From Candidatus Woesearchaeota archaeon (GTDB taxonomy: Archaea; Nanobdellota; Nanobdellia; Woesearchaeales; JAGVYO01), in NCBI GenBank assembly GCA_018303225.1, contig JAGVYO010000032.1, positions 1 to 12,107 on the forward strand: a stretch of DNA of 12,107 nt, read 5' to 3'. The notes beneath the pieces were generated by a model that had not been told where the DNA came from, did not search any database, and worked only from the letters and a program-made list of their open reading frames with translations. Positions 5,917 to 10,876 of this stretch are shown here, piece by piece. The translations under genes and the position numbers were made by a program. How positions within the stretch are numbered: the first letter of the stretch is position 1; each line of letters opens with the position of its first letter.

Positions 5917-5939
5917 AGAAATCTGCAGAGCAGATTTCT
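5917..5939. repeat. hairpin B2, 10-bp stem with 3-nt loop
   Basis: AGAAATCTGC (5917-5926) pairs with GCAGATTTCT (5930-5939), loop AGA. It reuses the AGAAATC/GATTTCT core of B1 and may be a local duplication. No equivalent is present in array A. Confidence 0.7.
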
Positions 5940-5943
5940 GGTT

Positions 5944-5968
5944 TGTTGGAAAGCTTTGGTTTCCAACA
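5944..5968. repeat. hairpin B3, 9-bp stem
   Basis: TGTTGGAAA (5944-5952) pairs with TTTCCAACA (5960-5968) around a 7-nt loop. No equivalent is present in array A. Confidence 0.65.
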
Positions 5969-5969
5969 C

Positions 5970-5990
5970 TCAAGAATCTTCGATTCTTGA
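5970..5990. repeat. hairpin B4, 9-bp stem just before a start codon
   Basis: TCAAGAATC and GATTCTTGA enclose loop TTC. It matches A3 with a compensatory stem change, and both are followed by CA. Here that CA belongs to the ATG at 5992, so the hairpin covers the region where a ribosome would load. Confidence 0.72.
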
Positions 5991-5991
5991 C

Positions 5992-6807
5992 ATGAGGAAA
6001 CCCTTTTTTTTATTTCTTTTGCTTTTGCCGGTCGTTCTGGCCGGATGCGGCTCTCAAGGGAAAGTAGAGCCAACTATCACAACACTCGCGCCTGCAGAAT
6101 TTGCCAAGATAATCTCAAATGATGATGTTTTTGTGATAGACACCCATATCCCGGAGCAGGAGCACATTAAAGGCACGAATGCCTTTATAGCCTACGACAC
6201 TCTGCTCCAAAATAAGGATAAGCTGCCTTCTGATAAGAATACGCCTGTTGCAGTTTATTGCCGTAGCGGAAGCATGAGCGCTGAAGCAACTAAAACACTG
6301 CAGCAGATGGGATACACGCGCATATACGACCTTGCCGGCGGTACAAATGCATGGCGTGAAAATGGATTTGAATTCGGGCAAATTGAAAAATATGATGGCA
6401 AAATAACGGGCAATGCTGTTGCGAACAGCGAATTGAAAGGCCCGGAAGTCACGGTCTACAAATCCGCTTCCTGCGGGTGCTGCAATGCGTATTTAGGATA
6501 TCTGGAAAATCAAGGGTATGCTGTAAAGACGGTTGTGATGGAGGACCTCACGCCTATTAAACGGCAATACGGCATTTCACCCAGCATGGAAAGCTGCCAC
6601 ACCACCATCATGGGTGATTATTTCATCGAGGGCCATATACCTATAGAAGCTGTGAGAAAACTCCTAGATGAGAAACCAGACATCAAAGGAATTGCCTTGC
6701 CGGGTATGCCTTATGCTTCACCGGGCATGCCGGGCTCAAAGAAAGGGCCTTTTAGGATATATGCTATTGGAAAAGACGGGCAAGCGTCCTTATTTATGAG
6801 CATCTGA
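5992..6807 (+). CDS. lipoprotein fusing a rhodanese domain to a DUF411 metal-binding domain
   Basis: 271 aa. MRKPFF plus a hydrophobic run ends in the lipobox VLAGC (Cys19), so it should be a lipid-anchored outer-face protein. Residues 31-127 are a rhodanese domain with the active-site loop CRSGSMS (Cys90) and the closing DLAGGTNAWRENGF. A linker with ITGNAVA (138-144) joins DUF411 (about 150-271), with CGCC (161-164), ESCHTT (200-205), GHIP (214-217), and GIALPGMPYASPGMPG. DUF411 proteins are tied to copper resistance; rhodaneses carry sulfane sulfur. Fusion suggests sulfur chemistry next to a bound soft metal. The start at 5992 is chosen for its signal peptide; in-frame ATG 5845 would add 49 residues encoded by the hairpin array and bury the signal. 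No Shine-Dalgarno site is evident. Confidence 0.85.
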   Translation: MRKPFFLFLLLLPVVLAGCGSQGKVEPTITTLAPAEFAKIISNDDVFVIDTHIPEQEHIKGTNAFIAYDTLLQNKDKLPSDKNTPVAVYCRSGSMSAEATKTLQQMGYTRIYDLAGGTNAWRENGFEFGQIEKYDGKITGNAVANSELKGPEVTVYKSASCGCCNAYLGYLENQGYAVKTVVMEDLTPIKRQYGISPSMESCHTTIMGDYFIEGHIPIEAVRKLLDEKPDIKGIALPGMPYASPGMPGSKKGPFRIYAIGKDGQASLFMSI

Positions 6808-6811
6808 GGGG
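6806..6811 (+). promoter_or_regulatory. Shine-Dalgarno site overlapping the preceding stop
   Basis: GAGGGG overlaps the TGA at 6805-6807 and lies 2 nt before ATG 6814, consistent with coupled translation of the HCPLC membrane protein. The spacing is short. Confidence 0.45.
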
Positions 6812-6813
6812 AA

Positions 6814-7338
6814 ATGAGAAAAGCCTTTTTTACAGCATTAGTCGGTGCATTGCTGGCCCTGCCCTCTGCTTTTGCCCATTGCCCCTTATGTACGGTGGGT
6901 GCGGCAGTAGCCGCCGGCGGTGCGGCATGGCTGGGCATTAACACCATAGTGATCGGCTTGTTCATCGGTGCCTTTGCCGCTTCCATGGGATGGTGGATTT
7001 CGAAAGCGATAAAACGGAAATTCATTCCCTTCCAGACCCCTCTTCTGGTGGCCTTTTCGTTTGCCACCACAGTCTGGCCGATGCTGCCACTGCTGTCGGA
7101 CGCACGTCCGTGGTACATTTCCATAGCCGGCGATTACGGAAGCTGGCTGAACCGAACCTATGTGCTTAATTTATTTGTGATCGGCGGGCTTATCGGTGTT
7201 GCTCTTGTTTCCATAACACCTTGGCTCAGTGCCAAAATTACAAAGCTGCGTCATGGGAAGATGCTTCCCTTCCAGGGCATGGGGCTCACGTTCCTCCTAT
7301 TGTTTGCAATCGGTACAATCTTACAGTTCACGGTGTAA
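6814..7338 (+). CDS. polytopic membrane protein with mature N-terminal HCPLC
   Basis: 174 aa. Residues 1-21 look like a cleavable signal peptide (ALLALPSAFA), leaving His22 at the mature N-terminus in HCPLCTVGAAVAAGG. Cys23 and Cys26 form a CxxC motif directly before a Gly/Ala-rich membrane segment. Further TM segments lie at about 40-62, 74-94, 117-136 and 155-173; the loop at 95-116 (DARPWYISIAGDYGSW) is probably extracytoplasmic. An HCPLC start on a membrane protein recurs in archaeal and bacterial genomes, in my recollection, without an assigned function. His plus CxxC at the membrane face suggests copper binding or thiol exchange. It sits 6 nt after the DUF411 fusion gene and 3 nt before the next gene. 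Confidence 0.65.
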   Translation: MRKAFFTALVGALLALPSAFAHCPLCTVGAAVAAGGAAWLGINTIVIGLFIGAFAASMGWWISKAIKRKFIPFQTPLLVAFSFATTVWPMLPLLSDARPWYISIAGDYGSWLNRTYVLNLFVIGGLIGVALVSITPWLSAKITKLRHGKMLPFQGMGLTFLLLFAIGTILQFTV

Positions 7339-7341
7339 CAC

Positions 7342-7845
7342 ATGCAGAAAGAAGTCCAGCAGTGGATGAAGAAAATAGAGGACGTAAAGAAAGGAGAAGT
7401 AGATCTATCCAGGGATGAGGATCTGAGCATTGCGCTGATGAACCTTATCAGCCTGGAGGAGCATTTCTACTTCACCGCCATGAAGACGGACAACCAGAAG
7501 TATCTGGAGATGCTGGCTTCGGTGCGTACACTGCGGACAAACCTCCTGAAAAAAATCGTTACTGACCCGAAAGGGGAAGAGTGGTGTATCAGCAAGCATC
7601 TGCTGGCTGCCAGCATGCGCCTGATGGAAGTCGGTACCAAAGAATTGGCCAAATCCAATAAAGAAGAAGCTAATGCGTTTTTCAAATCCGCTTTTGAGCT
7701 TTGGTCCTTGTTTTTTGCGATAAATCTGAAAATGATTGATTCGGAAAAATTGGCTGCGTCTGCAGAAACAAAAAAAGAAGACGGCATGATGCAGAAATTC
7801 TCGGGCATCATCAAGAAAATTGTGGACTGTTGCAAGGAATGGTAA
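7342..7845 (+). CDS. cytosolic all-helical protein of unknown function
   Basis: 167 aa with no signal or TM segment. It is predicted all-helical: an N-terminal charged helix (VQQWMKKIEDVKKGE), DEDLSIALMNLISLEEHF (26-43), a middle VRTLRTNLLKKIV helix, and the most distinctive segment, EWCISKHLLAASMRLMEVGTK (about 80-100). A further helix pair (EEANAFFKSAFELWSLFFAINLKMI) is followed by a tail with DCCKEW. The WCISKHLLAASMRL segment recalls a family shared by small-genome archaea and candidate-phyla bacteria with no known role. It has three cysteines, Cys82 and the terminal pair. It is surrounded by membrane proteins of the cluster, so it may be the cytosolic partner of one of them. Confidence 0.7.
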   Translation: MQKEVQQWMKKIEDVKKGEVDLSRDEDLSIALMNLISLEEHFYFTAMKTDNQKYLEMLASVRTLRTNLLKKIVTDPKGEEWCISKHLLAASMRLMEVGTKELAKSNKEEANAFFKSAFELWSLFFAINLKMIDSEKLAASAETKKEDGMMQKFSGIIKKIVDCCKEW

Positions 7846-7846
7846 A

Positions 7847-8272
7847 ATGATTAAATGGGTTAAAGAGAGGTTTATCGCAATGACCGGCAGCGTTTCGGGA
7901 GCCGCCAGCATATTGGGCTCCTGGCAAATATGCCATAATGTCTGCCTTGGCCTTATTGCATTATTGGGCATTCTGGGCATCACCGTTGTGGGTATGCCAC
8001 TGCTGTTCCTTACAGAGATAGCGGTCCCGATATGGCTCGTGGCCGTCGGATTGCTGTTGGTTACAGCCTACCTTTACATCAAAAAGAAATGCATCTCCAA
8101 TCGGTTATTGATGCTCAATTCAGGCCTCATCATAGCCGGGGTGCCGTTCCAGCCGCTTCAGAAATTCTCGATCTTTTTCTGGATTGTGGGCGGCGTCATT
8201 GCAGCTACGGGCGTTGTGCTCTTTATCCAGGACAAGCGGCACGCGAAGAGGTGCAAGCATGAAAAAAACTGA
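7847..8272 (+). CDS. four-TM protein with CHNVC motif, possible soft-metal importer
   Basis: 141 aa. After a short amphipathic start (MIKWVKERF), four TM segments are seen at about 32-56, 60-78, 86-102 and 107-127. The motif ICHNVC (28-33) lies at the entrance of TM1, and Cys82, Cys136 and His138 lie in cytosolic parts. Small four-TM proteins with a Cys pair in or before TM1 resemble MerC/MerT/MerF mercury transporters in layout, but I cannot show homology, so this is only a structural analogy. The start ATG 7847 is 1 nt after the preceding stop; an earlier in-frame start would overlap that gene. It overlaps the next gene by 14 nt, a sign of coupled translation. Confidence 0.6.
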   Translation: MIKWVKERFIAMTGSVSGAASILGSWQICHNVCLGLIALLGILGITVVGMPLLFLTEIAVPIWLVAVGLLLVTAYLYIKKKCISNRLLMLNSGLIIAGVPFQPLQKFSIFFWIVGGVIAATGVVLFIQDKRHAKRCKHEKN

Positions 8273-8726
8273 CCTCCTGATGTATGGCGGACTGGCCATT
8301 ATTGCAGGTGTTCTTATCTATTCGGTTGCCGGCCTTTTTACGAACCTGCCCGCTACAGATGCGATTCTTGCGGAAGGCAGCCAAGCTGTATCTTCTGCTG
8401 AAAATCCATTCCCTCCTGTTTTAACCGGTACCACAGGCCCGGGTGACGTGGCCATTGAACTGACCCCGCTGGGTGTGAAGGAAGGGAAATTGGAGGTTCA
8501 GATTGCGGCGAACACCCATTCCGTGGATCTGAGCCCGTTTGATCTGAAAGAGCTTACTACGCTGGAGTACACCGGAAAACTATTAAAACCTCAATCCGTG
8601 CCGCGTCTGGTGGGCCATCACGTGTACGGTGTCATGGCTTTTCCGCTGGCAGAAGAGCCTAGCGATTTCGCTATCACCATCACAGGCATCCCTCGCGTAG
8701 GTGAGCGGATTTTTGAATGGGGGTAA
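8259..8726 (+). CDS. membrane-anchored extracellular beta-domain protein
   Basis: 155 aa with one N-terminal TM at about 7-27, a linker including GSQAVSS (40-46), and an outer beta-rich domain from about 62. Conserved-looking elements are VAIELTPLGVKEGKLEVQIAANTHSVDL (64-91), a GHHVYGVMAFP segment (119-129, with a His pair) and the ending GERIFEW. 'NTHSVDL ... GHH ... GVL.F ... R.F.W' is a pattern I recall from uncharacterised anchored or periplasmic proteins. His87, His120 and His121 are candidate metal ligands. It starts within the preceding gene, with GAAGAGGTG (8245-8253) as its Shine-Dalgarno site. Function is unknown; an extracellular metal-binding or chaperone role is inferred from context. 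Confidence 0.62.
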   Translation: MKKTDLLMYGGLAIIAGVLIYSVAGLFTNLPATDAILAEGSQAVSSAENPFPPVLTGTTGPGDVAIELTPLGVKEGKLEVQIAANTHSVDLSPFDLKELTTLEYTGKLLKPQSVPRLVGHHVYGVMAFPLAEEPSDFAITITGIPRVGERIFEWG

Positions 8727-8731
8727 TCTGA

Positions 8732-9112
8732 ATGTATAGCATCAAAAAAGAAGTGAAGATAATCTATGACGGGGCTGTCCTTAAGGTCAGAGAAGCATTG
8801 AAGAACGAAGGTTTCGGCATATTGACCGAAATCGATGTCAAGGCAACCTTAAAGAAGAAGCTGAATGCGGATTTCGATAACTACCTTATCCTGGGCGCCT
8901 GCAATCCGCCGCTGGCGCACAAAGCGCTTCAGGCAGAACCAGACCTGGGCTTGATGCTGCCGTGCAACGTGATTGTGTATGAAAAGGAAGGCAAGACCTT
9001 TGTGGCGGCTATCCGGCCTACGATCCAGATGCAGAAGATTGGCAATCCACAACTTGCACTTATTGCTGCACAGGTAGAAGAAAAGCTGAAAAATGTGATT
9101 GCTAATGTTTAA
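8732..9112 (+). CDS. DUF302 domain protein
   Basis: A 126-aa cytosolic protein that is essentially one complete DUF302 domain: a first strand (YSIKKEVKI), a helix A-V-L-K-V-R-E-A-L-K-N-E-G-F-G-I-L-T-E-I-D-V (positions 15-36), LGACNPPLAHKAL (54-66), an acidic P-D-L-G-L-M-L-P-C-N-V segment (70-80), and VAAIRPTIQM near 91-100. DUF302 domains dimerise through an alpha-beta fold; the structure is known but not the reaction. Many members sit beside metal or redox genes. Cys57 and Cys78 lie in the two most conserved segments and could bind metal or persulfide, which fits the rhodanese in this cluster. It starts 5 nt after the preceding stop. Confidence 0.92.
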   Translation: MYSIKKEVKIIYDGAVLKVREALKNEGFGILTEIDVKATLKKKLNADFDNYLILGACNPPLAHKALQAEPDLGLMLPCNVIVYEKEGKTFVAAIRPTIQMQKIGNPQLALIAAQVEEKLKNVIANV

Positions 9113-9119
9113 CAGAACA

Positions 9120-9125
9120 GAGGTG
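9120..9125 (+). promoter_or_regulatory. Shine-Dalgarno site of the 10-codon ORF
   Basis: GAGGTG lies 6 nt before ATG 9132. It matches the sites used at 46 and 4943. Its only sensible target is the tiny MGKGKGKGCC frame, which is the main evidence that the frame is translated. Confidence 0.5.
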
Positions 9126-9131
9126 AACCAA

Positions 9132-9164
9132 ATGGGGAAGGGAAAAGGCAAAGGATGTTGCTAA
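9132..9164 (+). CDS. possible 10-aa microprotein MGKGKGKGCC
   Basis: A 10-codon frame reads MGKGKGKGCC and stops at TAA 9162-9164. It is preceded at good spacing by GAGGTG, lies between DUF302 and DUF5676-like genes in the same direction, and its Gly/Lys repeat ending in Cys-Cys is far from random composition. Together with the MVGGC tails upstream it would be a third C-terminal-cysteine product in the cluster. A cationic peptide with vicinal cysteines could bind Cu(I) or Hg(II). Alternatively it is a leader frame acting on the next gene's translation or mRNA level. No homolog can be claimed from sequence alone. Confidence 0.4.
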   Translation: MGKGKGKGCC

Positions 9165-9190
9165 AATTCATTTTAATTTATCTGAAAATC

Positions 9191-9199
9191 AAAGGAGGA
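9191..9199 (+). promoter_or_regulatory. strong Shine-Dalgarno site; possible internal TATA box upstream
   Basis: AAAGGAGGA lies 4 nt before ATG 9204, the best ribosome site in the window. An AT-rich TTTTAATTTA (9171-9180) sits about 28 nt before the ATG and could be an internal promoter, though the ribosome site makes a leaderless start unnecessary. Confidence 0.55.
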
Positions 9200-9203
9200 A
9201 CAC

Positions 9204-9479
9204 ATGGGAAAGCTAAAACAAAATGCAGTTGCTCTGTCGCTTGGCATCGCCGTTGCTGCACTGTCGCTGCTATGCCTGATTTTTGTAGCGATTTTCCCCT
9301 TGGAAACCGTAGTAAAGGTGGCCAACTCGTTTATGCACGGCCTTGATGTCTCGGGCGTCGCTGTAAAAAATATAACGTTAGCAGGATCAATAACAGGCAT
9401 TATCGGGTCTTTTTTGATAGGATGGTTTGTTGGCCTGGTTTTTGCGGGGGCCTATAACAGGCTGTCGGGCAAGGCGTAG
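9204..9479 (+). CDS. DUF5676-like two-TM membrane protein
   Basis: 91 aa with two long TM segments (about 8-33 and 60-82) joined by a short outer loop (ETVVKVANSFMHGLDVSG). The second TM contains GSITGIIGSFLIGWFVGLVFAGAYNRL, which matches the ending pattern of small DUF5676-type membrane proteins ('G..G...G...GF..G...A..YN.L'). These occur beside copper and other metal genes in many genomes, with unknown role. Start is ATG 9204 with a GGAGG site. It is the last gene of the first unit; 120 nt and a new promoter separate it from the next unit. Confidence 0.65.
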   Translation: MGKLKQNAVALSLGIAVAALSLLCLIFVAIFPLETVVKVANSFMHGLDVSGVAVKNITLAGSITGIIGSFLIGWFVGLVFAGAYNRLSGKA

Positions 9480-9569
9480 CATTAAGAACTACAAAGGGAA
9501 AAGTGAATCGTAGCCTTTCATTATTGGCAGTAACCGTGATTTTGCTTCAGGAGCCGGTTTCAAAAAAGC

Positions 9570-9576
9570 TTTTAAA
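9570..9576 (+). promoter_or_regulatory. TATA-box promoter of the copA unit (leaderless)
   Basis: TTTTAAA is centred 27 nt before ATG 9600, with no Shine-Dalgarno site before the start. It partly overlaps the palindrome AAAAGCTTTT (9564-9573), which might be a regulator site. The rest of the 9480-9599 gap shows nothing recognisable. Confidence 0.6.
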
Positions 9577-9599
9577 CTGCACCCTAACTCATTTATCGT

Positions 9600-10283
9600 A
9601 TGGCATTAAAAGAATTTATGCAAACGCTAACCAAAGACGGAGTTGAAGGAGAGCTGATAAAGGCCAGTCTTGTTTCCCTCTCTGCCTCGTTTATACTATT
9701 GGGGATCTTCTATTTCTTTAAATTACGATATATTGAGAATTTCATCCCCAAATACGGCTTTTACCTGTTTTTTGCCATTCTGGGCTATGCGTTAATCCTC
9801 CCTTCTATACGGCACGTCAGGGCCTACAAGGAATTCCCCTGCATGTCCGGGATGATGATCGGGATGACCATCGGGATGATGGCAGGGTTTTTATCCGGAT
9901 TCTATATTGGTGCCACCAACGGGATGTTCTGGGGAAGCGTGTTCGGCATGGCTGTAGGGATGTTCTTTGGCGCCTGGAACGGGAAATGCTGCGGCATCAT
10001 GGGTGTTATGGAGGGATTGATGGCCGGTTTCATGGGCGGCTTAATGGGGGCGATGACAGCCTTAATGATGTTCAATGACAACCTGAAAGCAGCGGGAGTT
10101 CTTGTCTTTCTCATCTCGGCAGTCATCATGGCAGGACTGAATTACATGATTTACAAGGAAACAAGGGGTGCAGAACGGAAACACAAAGACAACGAATTCT
10201 TTACTGTTTTATACAGCCTGATACTGACCGGCGCTACGATCTTGATTGCGGTCTATGGGCCAAGGAGCGTGCTGTTCCAATGA
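9600..10283 (+). CDS. Met/Gly-rich polytopic membrane protein, copper-associated
   Basis: 227 aa with about six TM segments: around 26-42, 51-69, 85-105, 107-126, 140-158, 162-184 and probably a last one at 203-220. The core (81-158) is extraordinarily rich in Met and Gly: CMSGMMIGMTIGMM, NGMFWGSVFGMAVGMFFG, then GKCCGIMGVMEGL and MAGFMGGLMGAM. More than 20 methionines plus Cys81, Cys130 and Cys131 in or near the membrane suggest a Cu(I) path. Similar Met/Gly-rich membrane proteins sit beside cupredoxin and copA/copZ genes in bacteria as well, in my recollection without assigned function. It opens the copA unit from a leaderless promoter and overlaps the cupredoxin gene by 4 nt (ATGA). Confidence 0.75.
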   Translation: MALKEFMQTLTKDGVEGELIKASLVSLSASFILLGIFYFFKLRYIENFIPKYGFYLFFAILGYALILPSIRHVRAYKEFPCMSGMMIGMTIGMMAGFLSGFYIGATNGMFWGSVFGMAVGMFFGAWNGKCCGIMGVMEGLMAGFMGGLMGAMTALMMFNDNLKAAGVLVFLISAVIMAGLNYMIYKETRGAERKHKDNEFFTVLYSLILTGATILIAVYGPRSVLFQ

Positions 10284-10636
10284 GCACAGAAGAATACACG
10301 GAAATCAAAAAATCAACCATCTACGCAGTCGGAATTATCCTGCTGATTTCGGTCGTGGGATATTTTATGTTGAAGGGATCGGGCAAAAATACCATTGGAG
10401 GCCTGGCCGAAGCGGTTCCGAATGGAGATCCCCAGGAAGTCACCATCGGCATGAAAAATTATAACTACTATCCCAACACCATCAACGTAAAGGCCGGCAG
10501 GCCGGTGCGCATACGCCTCGATGGGACGGTCTATGGCTGGCCCCAGGACATCCTTGAATTCACACCGACCCAACCCGGCATGTATGCCTTTGCGTGCAGC
10601 ATGGGGATGGGAAGAGGGGTATTGGTTGTAGAATAA
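10280..10636 (+). CDS. membrane-anchored cupredoxin lacking a central loop
   Basis: 118 aa: cytosolic tail, one TM (13-31), then an outer cupredoxin-type domain. Recognisable parts are VTIGMKNYNYYPNTINVKAGRPVRI (54-78) and the C-terminal copper loop FTPTQPGMYAFACSMGMGRGVLVVE (94-118) with Cys106 and Met108/Met110. In related anchored cupredoxins a stretch of about 20-25 residues, containing a further Cys in a 'GC' motif and the 'lgi' strand, lies between the 'DGTVYG' and 'EFTPT' segments; here YGWPQD joins them directly and the reading frame is kept. It may therefore bind copper differently or weakly. It overlaps the Met-rich gene start-to-stop and probably hands copper to or receives it from that protein. 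Confidence 0.78.
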   Translation: MSTEEYTEIKKSTIYAVGIILLISVVGYFMLKGSGKNTIGGLAEAVPNGDPQEVTIGMKNYNYYPNTINVKAGRPVRIRLDGTVYGWPQDILEFTPTQPGMYAFACSMGMGRGVLVVE

Positions 10637-10650
10637 TGCTTGAATGGGCA

Positions 10651-10655
10651 GGAGG
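10651..10655 (+). promoter_or_regulatory. Shine-Dalgarno site selecting ATG 10663
   Basis: GGAGG lies 7 nt before ATG 10663. The in-frame ATG at 10636, overlapping the previous stop, would add nine residues not typical of HMA proteins, and the ribosome site would then lie inside the gene. Confidence 0.6.
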
Positions 10656-10662
10656 GAGCTCT

Positions 10663-10875
10663 ATGAGAAAGATAAAAATGAGCATTGAAGGGATGCATTG
10701 CGCCTCGTGCGCCTCCAATATAGAGAGGAGCCTGAAAAAAGGCCCCGGAGTCCACGAAGCTTCGGTCAGCCTCATGCTGAAAAAAGGGACGATCCGGGCA
10801 GAAGAAAATGTTTCCGAAGACGAATTGAAAAAGGCCGTTGTCAGGGCAGGCTACAAGGTATCCAAAATCGAATAA
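10663..10875 (+). CDS. copZ: HMA-domain copper chaperone (CopZ-like)
   Basis: A 70-aa protein that is exactly one heavy-metal-associated domain: KIKMSIEGMHCASCASNIE (3-21) with Cys13 and Cys16 of the MxCxxC Cu(I) site, helix SLKKGPGVHEASVSLMLKKGTI, and the second helix SEDELKKAVVRAGYKVSKIE. Such proteins carry Cu(I) to the P-type ATPase. The gene ends 1 nt before the ATPase start, and the ATPase lacks its own HMA domain, so this one may act as its detached metal-binding domain as well as a soluble chaperone. The start chosen is ATG 10663; ATG 10636 is an alternative. Confidence 0.9.
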   Translation: MRKIKMSIEGMHCASCASNIERSLKKGPGVHEASVSLMLKKGTIRAEENVSEDELKKAVVRAGYKVSKIE

Positions 10876-10876
10876 G

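Larger units (their letters stand above)
5848..5990. repeat. hairpin array B: four consecutive perfect inverted repeats
   Basis: The 148-nt gap before the rhodanese-DUF411 gene is almost wholly made of four perfect stems: 5848-5859/5895-5906, 5917-5926/5930-5939, 5944-5952/5960-5968 and 5970-5978/5982-5990. The first and last match hairpins A2 and A3 near 1100-1167, including the shared block GATTTCTGAGCATG (5899-5912 here). Two extra hairpins are inserted between them relative to array A. The frame of the downstream gene stays open through the array. The last stem ends 1 nt before ATG 5992. Confidence 0.72.

Noticed and set aside
5722..5991. Upstream extension of the rhodanese-DUF411 gene
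   Set aside because: The open frame overlaps the preceding gene, and starting at 5992 gives a textbook lipoprotein signal ending in VLAGC. ATG 5845 is kept only as a minor alternative.
7405..7983. 192-codon open frame on the minus strand
   Set aside because: Antisense to two tightly packed plus-strand genes; composition is typical of a shadow frame.
9480..9599. Possible small gene or RNA in the gap between the two cluster units
   Set aside because: Only a TATA box and the short palindrome AAAAGCTTTT are visible; there is no credible frame with a ribosome site and no tRNA-like fold.
10594..10662. Longer N-terminus for the HMA protein
   Set aside because: It would overlap the cupredoxin gene in another frame; a GGAGG site and the HMA consensus both point to ATG 10663.
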